From assembly GCF_051860475.1 (NCBI RefSeq), contig NZ_JBHYDW010000003.1, positions 25,857 through 89,856 on the forward strand: a DNA stretch of 64,000 nt, read 5' to 3'. Made by a program: the position numbers and the translations under genes. Below the pieces are notes generated by a model. The model did not search any database and was not told where the DNA came from. It worked only from the letters and a program-made list of their open reading frames with translations. The DNA is from Elioraea sp051860475 (lineage in GTDB: Bacteria; Pseudomonadota; Alphaproteobacteria; Acetobacterales; Acetobacteraceae). Of the stretch, positions 53,468 through 63,705 are shown one piece after another (within the stretch, counting starts at the first letter, position 1; each line of letters opens with the position of its first letter).

Positions 53468-55015
53468 TCAGGCGCCGAGCGAGACGTTCCAGAAGCGCGG
53501 AATGCGATAGGGCTTGAACCCCTGCACGCTGCTCCGCGCGGCCTGGATCTTGGTCAGGTCACCGAACTTCAGGAAATGCACCTGCTCGTAGACCCGCTCC
53601 TGGAACCGCGCGAAGTGCCGCTTGCGCGCCGCCTCGTCCGGATCCGAGACGAGGTCCGCGTAGATCGCATCCAGCGTCGGATCGGGTACGAACTGGTTGA
53701 GCTGCGGCGAGACGACGTCGATCAGCGCCGTGAACGGCCCGACCGACGGCCCGGTCCCCTGCCCCGTGAACCACAGGTTCCAGGTCGTGCGGTCGCGCCT
53801 CCGGGCGATCGCGGTCGCCCAGTCGAACACGTCCATCCGCACCTTCAGGCCGATCGCGCGCAGCTGCTCGGTCGCGACCACGGCGGCGGAATACATGCTG
53901 TTGTACGAGGAGTTGGTGATGATCACGAGCTCCTGGTCGCGATACCCCGCCTCGCGCAGCAGCGCCTTGGCGCGGTCCGGATCATGCACGTTGTAGTACT
54001 GCTTGCCGGCATCCGTGTAGTACGGGTTGCCGGGATACTGCAGCCCGGGCTGGAGGTCGTAGGAACCGTCGGTCGCGATCTCCATGATCGCTTCCATGTC
54101 GAGGGCGGTCTGGATCGCGCGGCGCACCAGCAGGTTGTCGGTCGGCGGCAGCGAGTGGTTCACCCAGGCCGCGTGCAGCCACCAATGGCGCAGCGGCAGC
54201 AGCTGGATGTCGCGGTTGTTGCGCAGCCGCTGCGCAGCCTGGGTCGGCACGTCCTCGACGATGTGGAGCTCGCCCGTCTCCAGCCCGGCGACGCGCGCGC
54301 CCGGCTCACGCACGAGCCTCAGTCGCACGCTGTCGAGCAGCGCCTGCTTGCGCCCGGCGAAACCGTCCGTGCCCTGGTGGTTCGTGTTCGCTGCATATCC
54401 GTCATAGCGGCGGATCAGGACATGGCTGTCGGCGACGAACTCCGCGAGCTGGTAGGGTCCGGTGCCGATGGGTTCGATCCGCCCGCCTTCCTTGTCCTTC
54501 TCCTCGGCCGGATGAATGGTGATCGGCGTGGTGAAGGCGGAGATGTTGTCGAGGAAGGTCGGCTGCCGTTCCTTCAGCTTGACGACGAAGGTGTGCGCAT
54601 CCGGCGCTGCGAGCGTATCGACCGCGGCGAGGATGCGCCGCTGGATGCCGATCCGCTGGTAGCGCTGCCACGAGGCGAGCACGTCGGCCGAGCTCATGTC
54701 CTTGCCGTTGTGGAACTTGATACCCCGGCGCAGGGGGAACGTGTAGGTCAGCCCGTCGGACGAGACCTCCCACGTCTCGGCCAGGTCGGCCACGGGCGCA
54801 TTGCGCTCGTCGCGCGTCACCAGCATCTCGAACAGGTTCATCGCGGTGTTGCGCGTGGCAACGCTGGTCGAGAAGTGCATGTCCAGCGTTGGCACCGAGG
54901 CTTCCTGGCCGAACACCAGTTCGCCGCCGCGCCGCTGCGCTGCGGCCGGCGTCACCGTCGTCGCGAGCGCGGCGCCCGCCGTGCCTGCCAGAAGATCGCG
55001 TCGTGTCAGCCCCAT
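53468..55015 (-). CDS. ABC transporter substrate-binding protein, family 5
   Basis: A 515-residue exported receptor. The signal peptide MGLTRRDLLAGTAGAALATT carries an RRDLL Tat-type motif and ends AAAQ. The family-5 pattern includes TLDMHFSTSVATRNTAMNLFE and FPLRRGIKFHNGKDMSSADVL. Such receptors bind peptides, opines or related amides. It lies 22 bases after the alpha/beta hydrolase in the same leftward operon. Confidence 0.93.
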   Translation of the reverse strand: MGLTRRDLLAGTAGAALATTVTPAAAQRRGGELVFGQEASVPTLDMHFSTSVATRNTAMNLFEMLVTRDERNAPVADLAETWEVSSDGLTYTFPLRRGIKFHNGKDMSSADVLASWQRYQRIGIQRRILAAVDTLAAPDAHTFVVKLKERQPTFLDNISAFTTPITIHPAEEKDKEGGRIEPIGTGPYQLAEFVADSHVLIRRYDGYAANTNHQGTDGFAGRKQALLDSVRLRLVREPGARVAGLETGELHIVEDVPTQAAQRLRNNRDIQLLPLRHWWLHAAWVNHSLPPTDNLLVRRAIQTALDMEAIMEIATDGSYDLQPGLQYPGNPYYTDAGKQYYNVHDPDRAKALLREAGYRDQELVIITNSSYNSMYSAAVVATEQLRAIGLKVRMDVFDWATAIARRRDRTTWNLWFTGQGTGPSVGPFTALIDVVSPQLNQFVPDPTLDAIYADLVSDPDEAARKRHFARFQERVYEQVHFLKFGDLTKIQAARSSVQGFKPYRIPRFWNVSLGA

Positions 55016-55037
55016 TCGTTCCTCCCTCGTTTTGCCC

Positions 55038-56003
55038 TCAGGCTACCCGGGCCTTCAGCCATGCGCCCGCCTCGATGACGGCAGCGTCGGCCGCGCCGAC
55101 ATACTCCAGCGCGCGCAGGAACCCGTGCAGCATGCCCGGATAGACGGTGATCGACGTCTCGACCCCGGCGGCCTTCAGCCGCTCCGCCATCACGATGTTC
55201 TCGTCGTGCAGCACGTCCAGCTCGGCGACGTGCATCAGCGCAGGCGGCAGGCCGCGCAGATCGGCGCGCAACGGGGCCGCGATCGGGTCGGCCTGGGCCT
55301 CGGGCGTCGGCGCGTAGGCGTCCCAGAACAGCTTCATCTTGGCTGCGGTCAGCATGTGCCCGGTCGCGTAGGCGCGATAGGACGGGCGCGTCAGATCGCT
55401 GTCATAGACGCCATAGTTCAGCAGCAGCCCGCGCGGCATCGGACCACCGGAATCGCGCAGCTTGAGCGCCGTCGCGACCGCGAGATTGGCACCCGCGGAG
55501 TCGCCGCCGAGTACCATTCGGCCCGGATCCACGCCCCATTCCGCGCCGCGCCGCACCAGCCAGTGGACGAGTTCCACGCACTCCTCGACCGCGGTCGGGA
55601 AGCGGCTGTCGGGCGAAAGGCTGTAGTCCGGCGCAAGCGCGGCGAGCCCCGAGGCGGCCGCATAGGACCGGATCAGCCGGTCATGCGTGTAGATGCTGTT
55701 CCACATCCAGCCGCCGCCGTGCAGATAGACCAGCACCGGCAACGGCGGCGCGGCCACCGGGTAGTGGCAGCGGACCAGCATGTAGCGGCCATGCACCTGC
55801 GGCAGCCGCTCGATCGTCTCGGCCATCTCCGGGCCGCCGCGCGCGAAGTCGCACCCGACCTCCTCCTGGATTTCGCGCGCGATCGGCAGCGGCAGGGTGG
55901 TGGTGTCCGGATACTTGGCGAAAGCCGCCTCGCTCGCAGCCTGATAGGCCACCATCTCGGGGTGCTTGCGCGGCCCCGTTGCTCCCTGCTGCACGTCGTT
56001 CAT
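55038..56003 (-). CDS. Alpha/beta hydrolase (hormone-sensitive-lipase-like family)
   Basis: A 321-residue esterase-type protein. The oxyanion-hole motif is LHGGGW, the nucleophile Ser169 is in GDSAGANLA, and the acid/base residues are expected in AELDVLHDE and GMLHGF. HSL-type enzymes hydrolyse short esters. ATG 56003 is preferred to an upstream TTG. It lies between the mutarotase and the receptor genes, so it may release an alcohol or acid from the imported compound. Confidence 0.91.
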   Translation of the reverse strand: MNDVQQGATGPRKHPEMVAYQAASEAAFAKYPDTTTLPLPIAREIQEEVGCDFARGGPEMAETIERLPQVHGRYMLVRCHYPVAAPPLPVLVYLHGGGWMWNSIYTHDRLIRSYAAASGLAALAPDYSLSPDSRFPTAVEECVELVHWLVRRGAEWGVDPGRMVLGGDSAGANLAVATALKLRDSGGPMPRGLLLNYGVYDSDLTRPSYRAYATGHMLTAAKMKLFWDAYAPTPEAQADPIAAPLRADLRGLPPALMHVAELDVLHDENIVMAERLKAAGVETSITVYPGMLHGFLRALEYVGAADAAVIEAGAWLKARVA

Positions 56004-56056
56004 GGGGGAAGCTTCCACCAAGGTCGCCGCCGTGGCAATGCCGGGCGAAGATCTGG

Positions 56057-57073
56057 TCAGGCGAACACCAGCGCGCTCTCCTGCCGGCGTGTCTCGCCGG
56101 GCCGCAGGACAACCGAGGGGAAATGCGACCTGTTTGGCGCGTCGGGAAAGCGCTGGGGCTCGATCGCCAATCCCGCCCGCGGTCCGTAGCGACGCCCATC
56201 GACGCCCGGCACGGGAATGTCGAGCGTCGGCGCATCGTAGAGCTGCAGCCCCGGTTCGGTGGTCAGCACCGAGAGTGCGAGGTCGCCGGAGCCGCTCTCC
56301 AGCGTCGCGACGCGCACCAGTCCAGGCGGTGCGCCGGCGCGCCGCAGCACGAGGTTCACATCGTAACCCGCCTCGGGCGCGTCGGGTGCGCGCAGCCGGC
56401 GAGGCGTGCGGAAGTCGTAGGGCGTGCCCGCCACGGAGAGGATCTCGCCGGTCGGAATGCCGTCCTCATCCGTCGGTGTGTAGAAGTCCGCCGCCACGGC
56501 AAGGCGGTGCGCGTCGATCGCGGGTGCATCGTCGAGCACCACGTATGGGTGCGGGGCCAGGTTCACCGCGGTCGGCGCGTCCGTGGTCGCGGTGAGCACC
56601 ACGCACAGCGTCCCCGGCGCCGCCACGCGCCACGTGCAGCGCGCCTCGACAGCGCCCGGAAACCCCTCCTCGCCGTCGGGCGAGAGATGAACGAGCGTGA
56701 CCGTATCGCGCGCCTGATCGGCCACCCGCCAGATGCGTCGAGAGAAGCCCGCGCTGCCGCCGTGCAGCGTATGTCGCCCACGGAAGTTCGGTGTCAGGTC
56801 GAAGACGCGGCCGTCGATGCTCATCGATGCGTCCGCGATGCGGTTGGCGACGCGCCCGCAGATCGCACCGAAGTTGCGCGAATGCAGCAGATAGTCCTCG
56901 ATCGTGTTCAGCCCGAGAACCACATGACGCGACCGTCCGGCACGATCCCGCACCACGAGATCGCGCAGCACCGCACCCCAGGTGATGACACGCGCCTCGA
57001 TCCCTTCGGCGACCAATGTGATCTCGTCGACCGTCGCGCCATCCGGCAGCAAGCCGAAAACGCGCCGGCTCAC
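56057..57073 (-). CDS. Aldose 1-epimerase (galactose mutarotase) family protein
   Basis: A 338-residue mutarotase-fold protein. GRVANRIADAS is the NRI substrate loop, HTLHGGSAGFSRRIW has the catalytic-histidine region (LHGG), NLAPHPYVVLDD holds the second histidine, and the late PGLQLYDAP plus LAIEPQRFPDAPN with the glutamate complete the site. It interconverts sugar anomers. The GTG start at 57073 overlaps the stop of the isomerase-like gene (GTGA). Confidence 0.92.
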   Translation of the reverse strand: MSRRVFGLLPDGATVDEITLVAEGIEARVITWGAVLRDLVVRDRAGRSRHVVLGLNTIEDYLLHSRNFGAICGRVANRIADASMSIDGRVFDLTPNFRGRHTLHGGSAGFSRRIWRVADQARDTVTLVHLSPDGEEGFPGAVEARCTWRVAAPGTLCVVLTATTDAPTAVNLAPHPYVVLDDAPAIDAHRLAVAADFYTPTDEDGIPTGEILSVAGTPYDFRTPRRLRAPDAPEAGYDVNLVLRRAGAPPGLVRVATLESGSGDLALSVLTTEPGLQLYDAPTLDIPVPGVDGRRYGPRAGLAIEPQRFPDAPNRSHFPSVVLRPGETRRQESALVFA

Positions 57074-58128
57074 GGCGCCAGGCCCAGAGCGCGCCGGATG
57101 ACGCCGCCGGACAGTCCGTGCTCCTGCATCCCGGCATCGAAGTCCTGCTCGGTCACCGCGATGATGTGGCGGGCGATGAACGCTGCACCCTCGCGTGCGC
57201 CATCCTCGGGCCGTTTCAGGCAGCACTCCCATTCCAGTGTCGCCCAGCCGTCGTAGCCGTGCTGTGCGAGGCGCGAGAATACCGCGTGGAAGTCGATCGC
57301 GCCGTCGCCCAGGCTGCGATACCGCCCGGGCCGGTCGATCCAGTTCTGGAATCCGCCGAACGCACCGGATCGAGCGGACGGGCGGAACTCCGCGTCCTTC
57401 ACGTGGAACGCGGCGATCAGCGGCGCATAGGCATCGATGAAGCCGAGATAGTCCATGCCCTGGAGCACCATGTGACTCGGGTCGTAGAGCAGTCTCACGC
57501 GCGGGTGGTTGCCGAGGGCCGCGCGGAACCGCTCGAAGGTGACGCCGTCATGCACGTCGCAGCCGGGATGCGGCTCGACGCAGAGATCGACCCCGGCATC
57601 GTCGAATGCCTCGACGATCGGGCGCCAGCGCCGCGCGAGCTCCGCGAACCCCTCGGCGATCAGACCGGCATCACGGAGCGGCCAGGGATGCACGTAGGGC
57701 CAGACCAGCGCACCGGAGAACATCGCGCAGCGCGACACGCCGAGCGCCCGGCAGGCGCGCGCGACGCCGCGCAGCTGCTCGGCCGCCCAGGCTGCACGAT
57801 CCCGGACATCCGGTGGCGTCATGCGCTCGGCCGCAACGGCATAGGCCGGGTGGTGCGCGAGCAGCCAGCCGAACCGCTGTGCCGCCAGCTCCGTGAGCGC
57901 CAGGCCATGATCGTCGAGTGCGCCACGCACCTCTCCCGCGCGCGCAGACGAAGCCGCGACCGCCGCCACGTCAAGGATCCGCGCATCATGCGTTGGCACC
58001 ATCACGCCGCGAAACCCGATGCCGGCCGCCCATCCCGCAAGCCCCGGCAGCGTGTCGAACGGCGGTGCCACGCCGACGAACTGCGAGAGGAACACGCCGG
58101 GCCCCTTCATCGTCGCAGGCTTCGCCAT
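57070..58128 (-). CDS. Sugar phosphate isomerase/epimerase-like (xylose isomerase-like TIM barrel) protein
   Basis: A 352-residue TIM-barrel protein of the AP-endonuclease-2/IolE group. Metal-site residues are visible in VDLCVEPHPGCDVHDG (Glu, His), LLYDPSHMVLQG (Asp, His), AFHVKDAEF and ATLEWECCL. Such enzymes isomerise or dehydrate sugars and inositols. It is the first gene of the leftward block and is divergent from the sugar ABC transporter; both promoters must lie in the 74 bases between them. Confidence 0.9.
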   Translation of the reverse strand: MAKPATMKGPGVFLSQFVGVAPPFDTLPGLAGWAAGIGFRGVMVPTHDARILDVAAVAASSARAGEVRGALDDHGLALTELAAQRFGWLLAHHPAYAVAAERMTPPDVRDRAAWAAEQLRGVARACRALGVSRCAMFSGALVWPYVHPWPLRDAGLIAEGFAELARRWRPIVEAFDDAGVDLCVEPHPGCDVHDGVTFERFRAALGNHPRVRLLYDPSHMVLQGMDYLGFIDAYAPLIAAFHVKDAEFRPSARSGAFGGFQNWIDRPGRYRSLGDGAIDFHAVFSRLAQHGYDGWATLEWECCLKRPEDGAREGAAFIARHIIAVTEQDFDAGMQEHGLSGGVIRRALGLAP

Positions 58129-58202
58129 GGCAACCCCTTGTCAGCGGAACGACTCGATCCGCAGAATGGACCGGAATCGTGCGGCAAGGGAGAGCGGCGT
58201 CC

Positions 58203-59272
<1,070 letters not shown>

Positions 59273-59276
<4 letters not shown>

Positions 59277-60310
59277 CGGCGCCGATGACGGTCGCGCTGA
59301 TCGGCTACGGCGCCTGGGGCCGGCACCATGCGCGCGCGGTCACGGCCGCCCCCTCGGCACGGCTCGCGGTGATCGCCGCGCGCGGTGACGCCGGCGAGGC
59401 CGCGCGGGCCGACTGGCCCGCGGCGCGCGTGCTCGCGGACTGGACCGACGCCGTCTCTGCTCCCGAGGTCCAGGCCGTGTTCGTCGCCGTGCCGAACCAC
59501 CTGCATGCAGCGGTGGCGCTCGCCGCCTTGCGCGCAGGCAAGCACGTGCTGCTCGAGAAGCCGATGGCGCTGACGATCGCGGAGTGCGACGCGCTGATCG
59601 GGGCGGCCCGGGCATCCGGGCGCGTTCTGACGATCGGCCACGAGATGCGTCTCTCGACACAGTGGGGACGGATCGGCGCGCTGATCGACGAGGGCGCAAT
59701 CGGCAGACCGCAGGCGGTGCAGATCGCGCTGTTCCGCTTCCCCTACCGTTCGGGCTCCGGTGGTTGGCGCTACGACCGCGCGCGCGTCGGCTCCTGGCTG
59801 ATCGAGGAGGCGGTGCACCACGCCGACCTCTCGCTCTGGTGGCTGCGCGGCGCGGGCGAGCCGGTCTCGCTCCGTGCCGACGCCGTCGGCGATGCCGGCA
59901 TGCCGCGTGCGTTCAGTGCGACGCTGCGCTTCGCCGATGGCGCCTCCGCCACATTCGTCAACACCGTTGCGGGGTTCGAGCATCACCTCGCGGCCTCGGT
60001 GATCGGCGAGCGCGGCGCGATCCGTGCCTTGTGGTCGGCGGCGATGGACCGGGCCGAGACCGCGACCGCGAGCCTGCACCTGTTCCGCGGCCGTGCGGCC
60101 CCCGGCGAGCGAGCCGAGGCTCTGGACTTCGCGCCCTCGGGTGAAGTCTACGAACTCGCGACACAGGCCGAGGCAGCGATCCAGGGCTTCCGCGCCGGGC
60201 GCGCGATCGTCACGCCCGAGGAAGGGCGCGCGGCGGTCGCGGTCTGCCTGCTCGCCGAGCGCTCGGCACGCGAGGGCCGCGAGATCGCTTGGCGCGAGGC
60301 CGCCGCCTGA
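59273..60310 (+). CDS. Gfo/Idh/MocA family oxidoreductase
   Basis: A 345-residue NAD(P)-dependent sugar/inositol dehydrogenase. The Rossmann loop is LIGYGAWGRHHARA, the cofactor/catalytic EKP is at 95-97 (LLEKPMAL), and IEEAVHHADLSLWWLRG is the D-x-x-x-H type segment of the active site. GTG 59273 overlaps the ATPase stop (GTGA). It probably oxidises the sugar imported by this operon. Confidence 0.92.
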
Positions 60311-60354
60311 TCTAGCATCGCAACCAATCCGCACACATACACCGGAGGAACCCC

Positions 60355-61602
60355 ATGCTTGGCCGCCGCTCCGCCCTCAGGGCATCCGTGGCACTCGCCG
60401 CCTCACTCGCAACGCCGGCGATCGCGCAGACGCGCCGGCGGATCAGCTTCCTCACCTGGAACATCATCGACCAGGAGCCGCTGATCCGCGGCTGGATCGA
60501 GAGCTTCCAGCGCGCCAACCCCGGCGCCGAGGTGGAGTGGCTCGACAAGAAAGGACCGGAGCTGCCGCCGTTCTACCAGACGCAGCTCGCCGCCGGCACG
60601 CCGCCCGACGTGATCAACACCCAGGGCGCGCTCTGGCTCGAATACGCCGCCAACGGCGCGCTGTTGGACCTGACCGAGGCGATCTCCGGCGATGCCGCGA
60701 TGAAGTCGCGGTTCAACGCCGAGTATCTCTCGAACTGGACCTATCGAGACCGCAACTTCATGGTGCCGTTCTACATCACCAAGACATTGCTTTTCTATAA
60801 CAAGCCGCTGTTCCGGCAGGCTGGGCTCTCCGGCCCGCCCGGCTCGTTCGACGACATTCTCGGCTTCGCCGACCGGATCAAGGGCGGCGACCGGACGGGC
60901 TTCCTGACGCTCAACTTCGACTGGCTCTACTGGCCGCTGTTCGTGATGAACGGTGTCGAGCTGCTCACCCCGGACCTGAGGAAGGTCGCGTTCAATACGC
61001 CGAAGGCCGCCGAGGTGGTCGAGAAGCTTGCGCGCGCCTCCGACAGCGGCGCGATCAACAAGATCTCCTGGACCGGCCGCTGGGTCGAACCGAACGGCGC
61101 ATTCGGCGCCGGCAATGTCGGCATGCTGCACGCCCACAGCCCGGCCTACTACTTCTTCCGCGGCCAGGGGGCCTGGGTGACGCCCGAGACGCTCGGAGTC
61201 GCGCATGCGCCGGGCGGCTACTCGACGCCGAACAGCCACGGCCTCGGCGTCAGCAAAGGCTCGCGCCACCCCGAGCTTGCCGTCGCCTTCGTCAAGCACG
61301 TCACGGCGGATGCGCAGGCGGGCCAGCTCGCGAACCAGCGCCGCATCCTCACCGGCAATACCGCCGTCGATACCGCGCTGCTCGCGAAGCTCGAAAAGGA
61401 GGACCCGACAGTCCACGTCATCCTGCGCACCCAGATCGAGCACACCGACAGGATGGTGGGCAACTGGCGCACGCCGCTCGACAGCCGGATCAAGGAGGCG
61501 TTCTGGCCGGAGCTCCAGAACGCGCTGCTCGGGCGCAAGCCGGCAGCGCGCGCGCTCGCGGATGCCGAGCGACGCGTGCAGCGGGAGCTCGACCGGGCCT
61601 GA
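60355..61602 (+). CDS. Sugar ABC transporter substrate-binding protein, family 1
   Basis: A 415-residue receptor with a signal peptide (RRSALRASVALAASLATPAIA). The family-1 pattern includes WIESFQRANPGAEVEW, LAAGTPPDVINTQGALWLEYA and ITKTLLFYNKPLFRQAGLSGPP. ACCGGAGGAACCCC precedes ATG 60355. It delivers a sugar or polyol to the following two permeases. Confidence 0.93.
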   Translation: MLGRRSALRASVALAASLATPAIAQTRRRISFLTWNIIDQEPLIRGWIESFQRANPGAEVEWLDKKGPELPPFYQTQLAAGTPPDVINTQGALWLEYAANGALLDLTEAISGDAAMKSRFNAEYLSNWTYRDRNFMVPFYITKTLLFYNKPLFRQAGLSGPPGSFDDILGFADRIKGGDRTGFLTLNFDWLYWPLFVMNGVELLTPDLRKVAFNTPKAAEVVEKLARASDSGAINKISWTGRWVEPNGAFGAGNVGMLHAHSPAYYFFRGQGAWVTPETLGVAHAPGGYSTPNSHGLGVSKGSRHPELAVAFVKHVTADAQAGQLANQRRILTGNTAVDTALLAKLEKEDPTVHVILRTQIEHTDRMVGNWRTPLDSRIKEAFWPELQNALLGRKPAARALADAERRVQRELDRA

Positions 61603-61604
61603 GC

Positions 61605-62519
61605 GTGACCAAGGCGGTCTGCTGGTACGGCAGGAAGCGGACACGCGAGCTCGCGCTGATCGTCTGCTTCCTGCTGCCCTCGCTCGCGATCTTCCTGCTC
61701 TACCGGCTGATCCCGCTCGGCTGGAATGCCGTGCTGTCGTTCCAGTCGTGGTCGCCGATGCGCCCCGCCCGCTGGGTCGGGTTCGAGCACTATGCCGAGA
61801 TGTTCCTCTGGGACGACGTGTTCTGGCAGGCGCTCTGGAACACGTTGATCTGGATCGGCGCCGCGCCGATCGCGATCGTGCTGGCTCTCGGCATCGCGCT
61901 GCTGGTCAACAGCGACCTCAAGGGCGCGTCCGTGTACCGCACGATCGTGTTCCTGTCCTACCCGCTGATGACGGTCGCGGTCGGGATCATCTGGCGCTGG
62001 ATGTATGACGAGCGCGGCGGATTCTTCAACTGGGTGCTCCGTTCCGCCGGGATCATCGACCAGCCGCTCGGCTTCCTCGCCTCGTTCGACATGGCGCTGC
62101 CCGCGGTGATCGTCACCGACATCTGGCAGGTGATCGGCTTCTACATGATCGTGCTGCTGACGGGGCTCCAGTCGATTCCACAGCACCTCTACGAAGCTGC
62201 GCGGATCGACGGCGCGCCCGCCTGGGCACGGTTCTTCCGCATCACCCTGCCGATGCTGCGCCCATCGCTGTTCCTGTGCGCCGTCATCGGCCTGCTCAAC
62301 AGCTTCACGAGCTTCGATCTCGTCTACATCATGACCAATGGCGGGCCGGGCCACGCCACCGAGCTGCTGATCACCTACATCTACAAGGCCGGGTTCGGGC
62401 AGACGAAATTCGACTACGCCGCCGCGATCACGGTCGTGCAGTTCGGGCTGCTGCTGCTGCTGACCGTGCTCGCCAACTGGGCGGCCGGCGGCAATGCCGG
62501 CGCGGTGGAGCGCGACTGA
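61605..62519 (+). CDS. Sugar ABC transporter permease (UgpA/MalF-like)
   Basis: A 304-residue permease with six segments: CFLLPSLAIFLLYRLIPLGW, VFLSYPLMTVAVGIIWRWMYD and the EAA loop LYEAARIDGAPAWARFFRITLP. GTG 61605 follows the receptor stop by 2 bases. It pairs with the next gene. Confidence 0.94.
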   Translation: MTKAVCWYGRKRTRELALIVCFLLPSLAIFLLYRLIPLGWNAVLSFQSWSPMRPARWVGFEHYAEMFLWDDVFWQALWNTLIWIGAAPIAIVLALGIALLVNSDLKGASVYRTIVFLSYPLMTVAVGIIWRWMYDERGGFFNWVLRSAGIIDQPLGFLASFDMALPAVIVTDIWQVIGFYMIVLLTGLQSIPQHLYEAARIDGAPAWARFFRITLPMLRPSLFLCAVIGLLNSFTSFDLVYIMTNGGPGHATELLITYIYKAGFGQTKFDYAAAITVVQFGLLLLLTVLANWAAGGNAGAVERD

Positions 62520-63331
62520 TGCGCCGCGGCTTTCCCTGGGCCCGCCACGCCGTGCTGGTGGTCGTCTCGGCGATCATGCTGCTGCCGTTCTACTGGGTGC
62601 TGAAGACGGCGATCACCGACGAGAACATCTACGCCTATCCCCCGCGCCTGACGCCGCTCGACCCGCATCTCTTCAACTTCGTCGATGTCTGGTACCTGAT
62701 CCCGTTCCCGCGCTACCTGCTCAACAGCGTGATCGTCTCGGCCATGGCGGTCGCGGGCAACGTCGTGCTGAATGCGCTCGCGGGCTATGCGCTGACGAAG
62801 CACTTCCCCGCCAGGCGGCTGGTGCTGCTGCTGCTGCTCTCCTGCATGCTGATCCCGTTCCAGGCGACCATCATCCCGGCCTATCTGATCTCCGCCCGGC
62901 TCGGCGTGCTGAACACCCATCTCGGCCTCGCCCTGCCGCTGCTCTCCACCATCGTCTGCATCTTCATCTACAAGGCGTCGTTCGAGGCGGTGCCGCGTAG
63001 CCTGATCGACGCCGCGCGGATCGACGGGCTGTCGGAGTGGCGCATCATCGTGACCGTGCTGCTGCCGCTCTCCAAGCCGGCGATCGCGACCAACGTGATT
63101 CTCGCCTTCATCTGGTCGTGGAACAGCTTCATGTGGCCGCTGATCATCACGCGCGACTCCGAGATGCAGACCCTTCCGCTCGGACTCGCGCGCTTCCTCT
63201 CCTATCTCGAGGACACCACCGGCGCGCTCTATGCCTTCGTGGTGATGGTGCTGGTACCCGGGCTCCTGGTGTTCCTGATGGCGCAGAAGGAGTTCATCCG
63301 CGGACTCACGTCGGGGGCGACCAAGGGATGA
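62519..63331 (+). CDS. Sugar ABC transporter permease (UgpE/MalG-like)
   Basis: A 270-residue permease: AIMLLPFYWVLKTAITDEN, NALAGYALTKHFPARR and the EAA loop LIDAARIDGLSEWRIIVTVLLP, followed by AFIWSWNSFMWPLI. ATG 62519 shares a base with the previous stop (TGATG), and its own stop overlaps the next start (ATGA). Confidence 0.94.
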   Translation: MRRGFPWARHAVLVVVSAIMLLPFYWVLKTAITDENIYAYPPRLTPLDPHLFNFVDVWYLIPFPRYLLNSVIVSAMAVAGNVVLNALAGYALTKHFPARRLVLLLLLSCMLIPFQATIIPAYLISARLGVLNTHLGLALPLLSTIVCIFIYKASFEAVPRSLIDAARIDGLSEWRIIVTVLLPLSKPAIATNVILAFIWSWNSFMWPLIITRDSEMQTLPLGLARFLSYLEDTTGALYAFVVMVLVPGLLVFLMAQKEFIRGLTSGATKG

Positions 63332-63705
63332 GGGTGCCGGCCTGGCTCCGCTCGCGCTGGACGGTGGTGCCGGGAGCGATTGCGGCGATCACGCTCGGGT
63401 GGAACCTCTACGTCACCGCGAACGCGACCGGCGTCATCGCGGGCCGGGTGGTCGATCGCACGGGCGCGCCGGTCGCTGGCGCAACCGTGACGTTGTTCAA
63501 TCGGTCGTTCATCACCAACGACCCGCGCCAGCGCGCCGTGACAGCCGCCGACGGCCGCTTCCGCTTCGAGAACAACGACAGCCACGCGGTGCAGATCGAG
63601 GCGGAGATCGACGGTGTGGGCCGGAGCGAGCGGATGACGGTGCGGCTCTGGTTCCGCGCGCAGGAGCGGCGGATCGAGACGCCGCTTGTGCTGGCCACGC
63701 GATGA
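63328..63705 (+). CDS. Small membrane-anchored carboxypeptidase-regulatory-like domain protein
   Basis: A 125-residue protein: an N-terminal membrane segment (WTVVPGAIAAITLGWNLYV) followed by one CarboxypepD_reg-like beta domain (GVIAGRVVDRTGAPVAGATVTLFNRS, then TAADGRFRFENNDSHAVQIEAE, cited in parts). It is coupled at both ends (ATGA, ATGA), so it belongs to the sugar-transport operon. This is not a usual component of such transporters. A periplasmic helper of the receptor or permease is possible; the function is unknown. Confidence 0.82.
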   Translation: MRVPAWLRSRWTVVPGAIAAITLGWNLYVTANATGVIAGRVVDRTGAPVAGATVTLFNRSFITNDPRQRAVTAADGRFRFENNDSHAVQIEAEIDGVGRSERMTVRLWFRAQERRIETPLVLATR

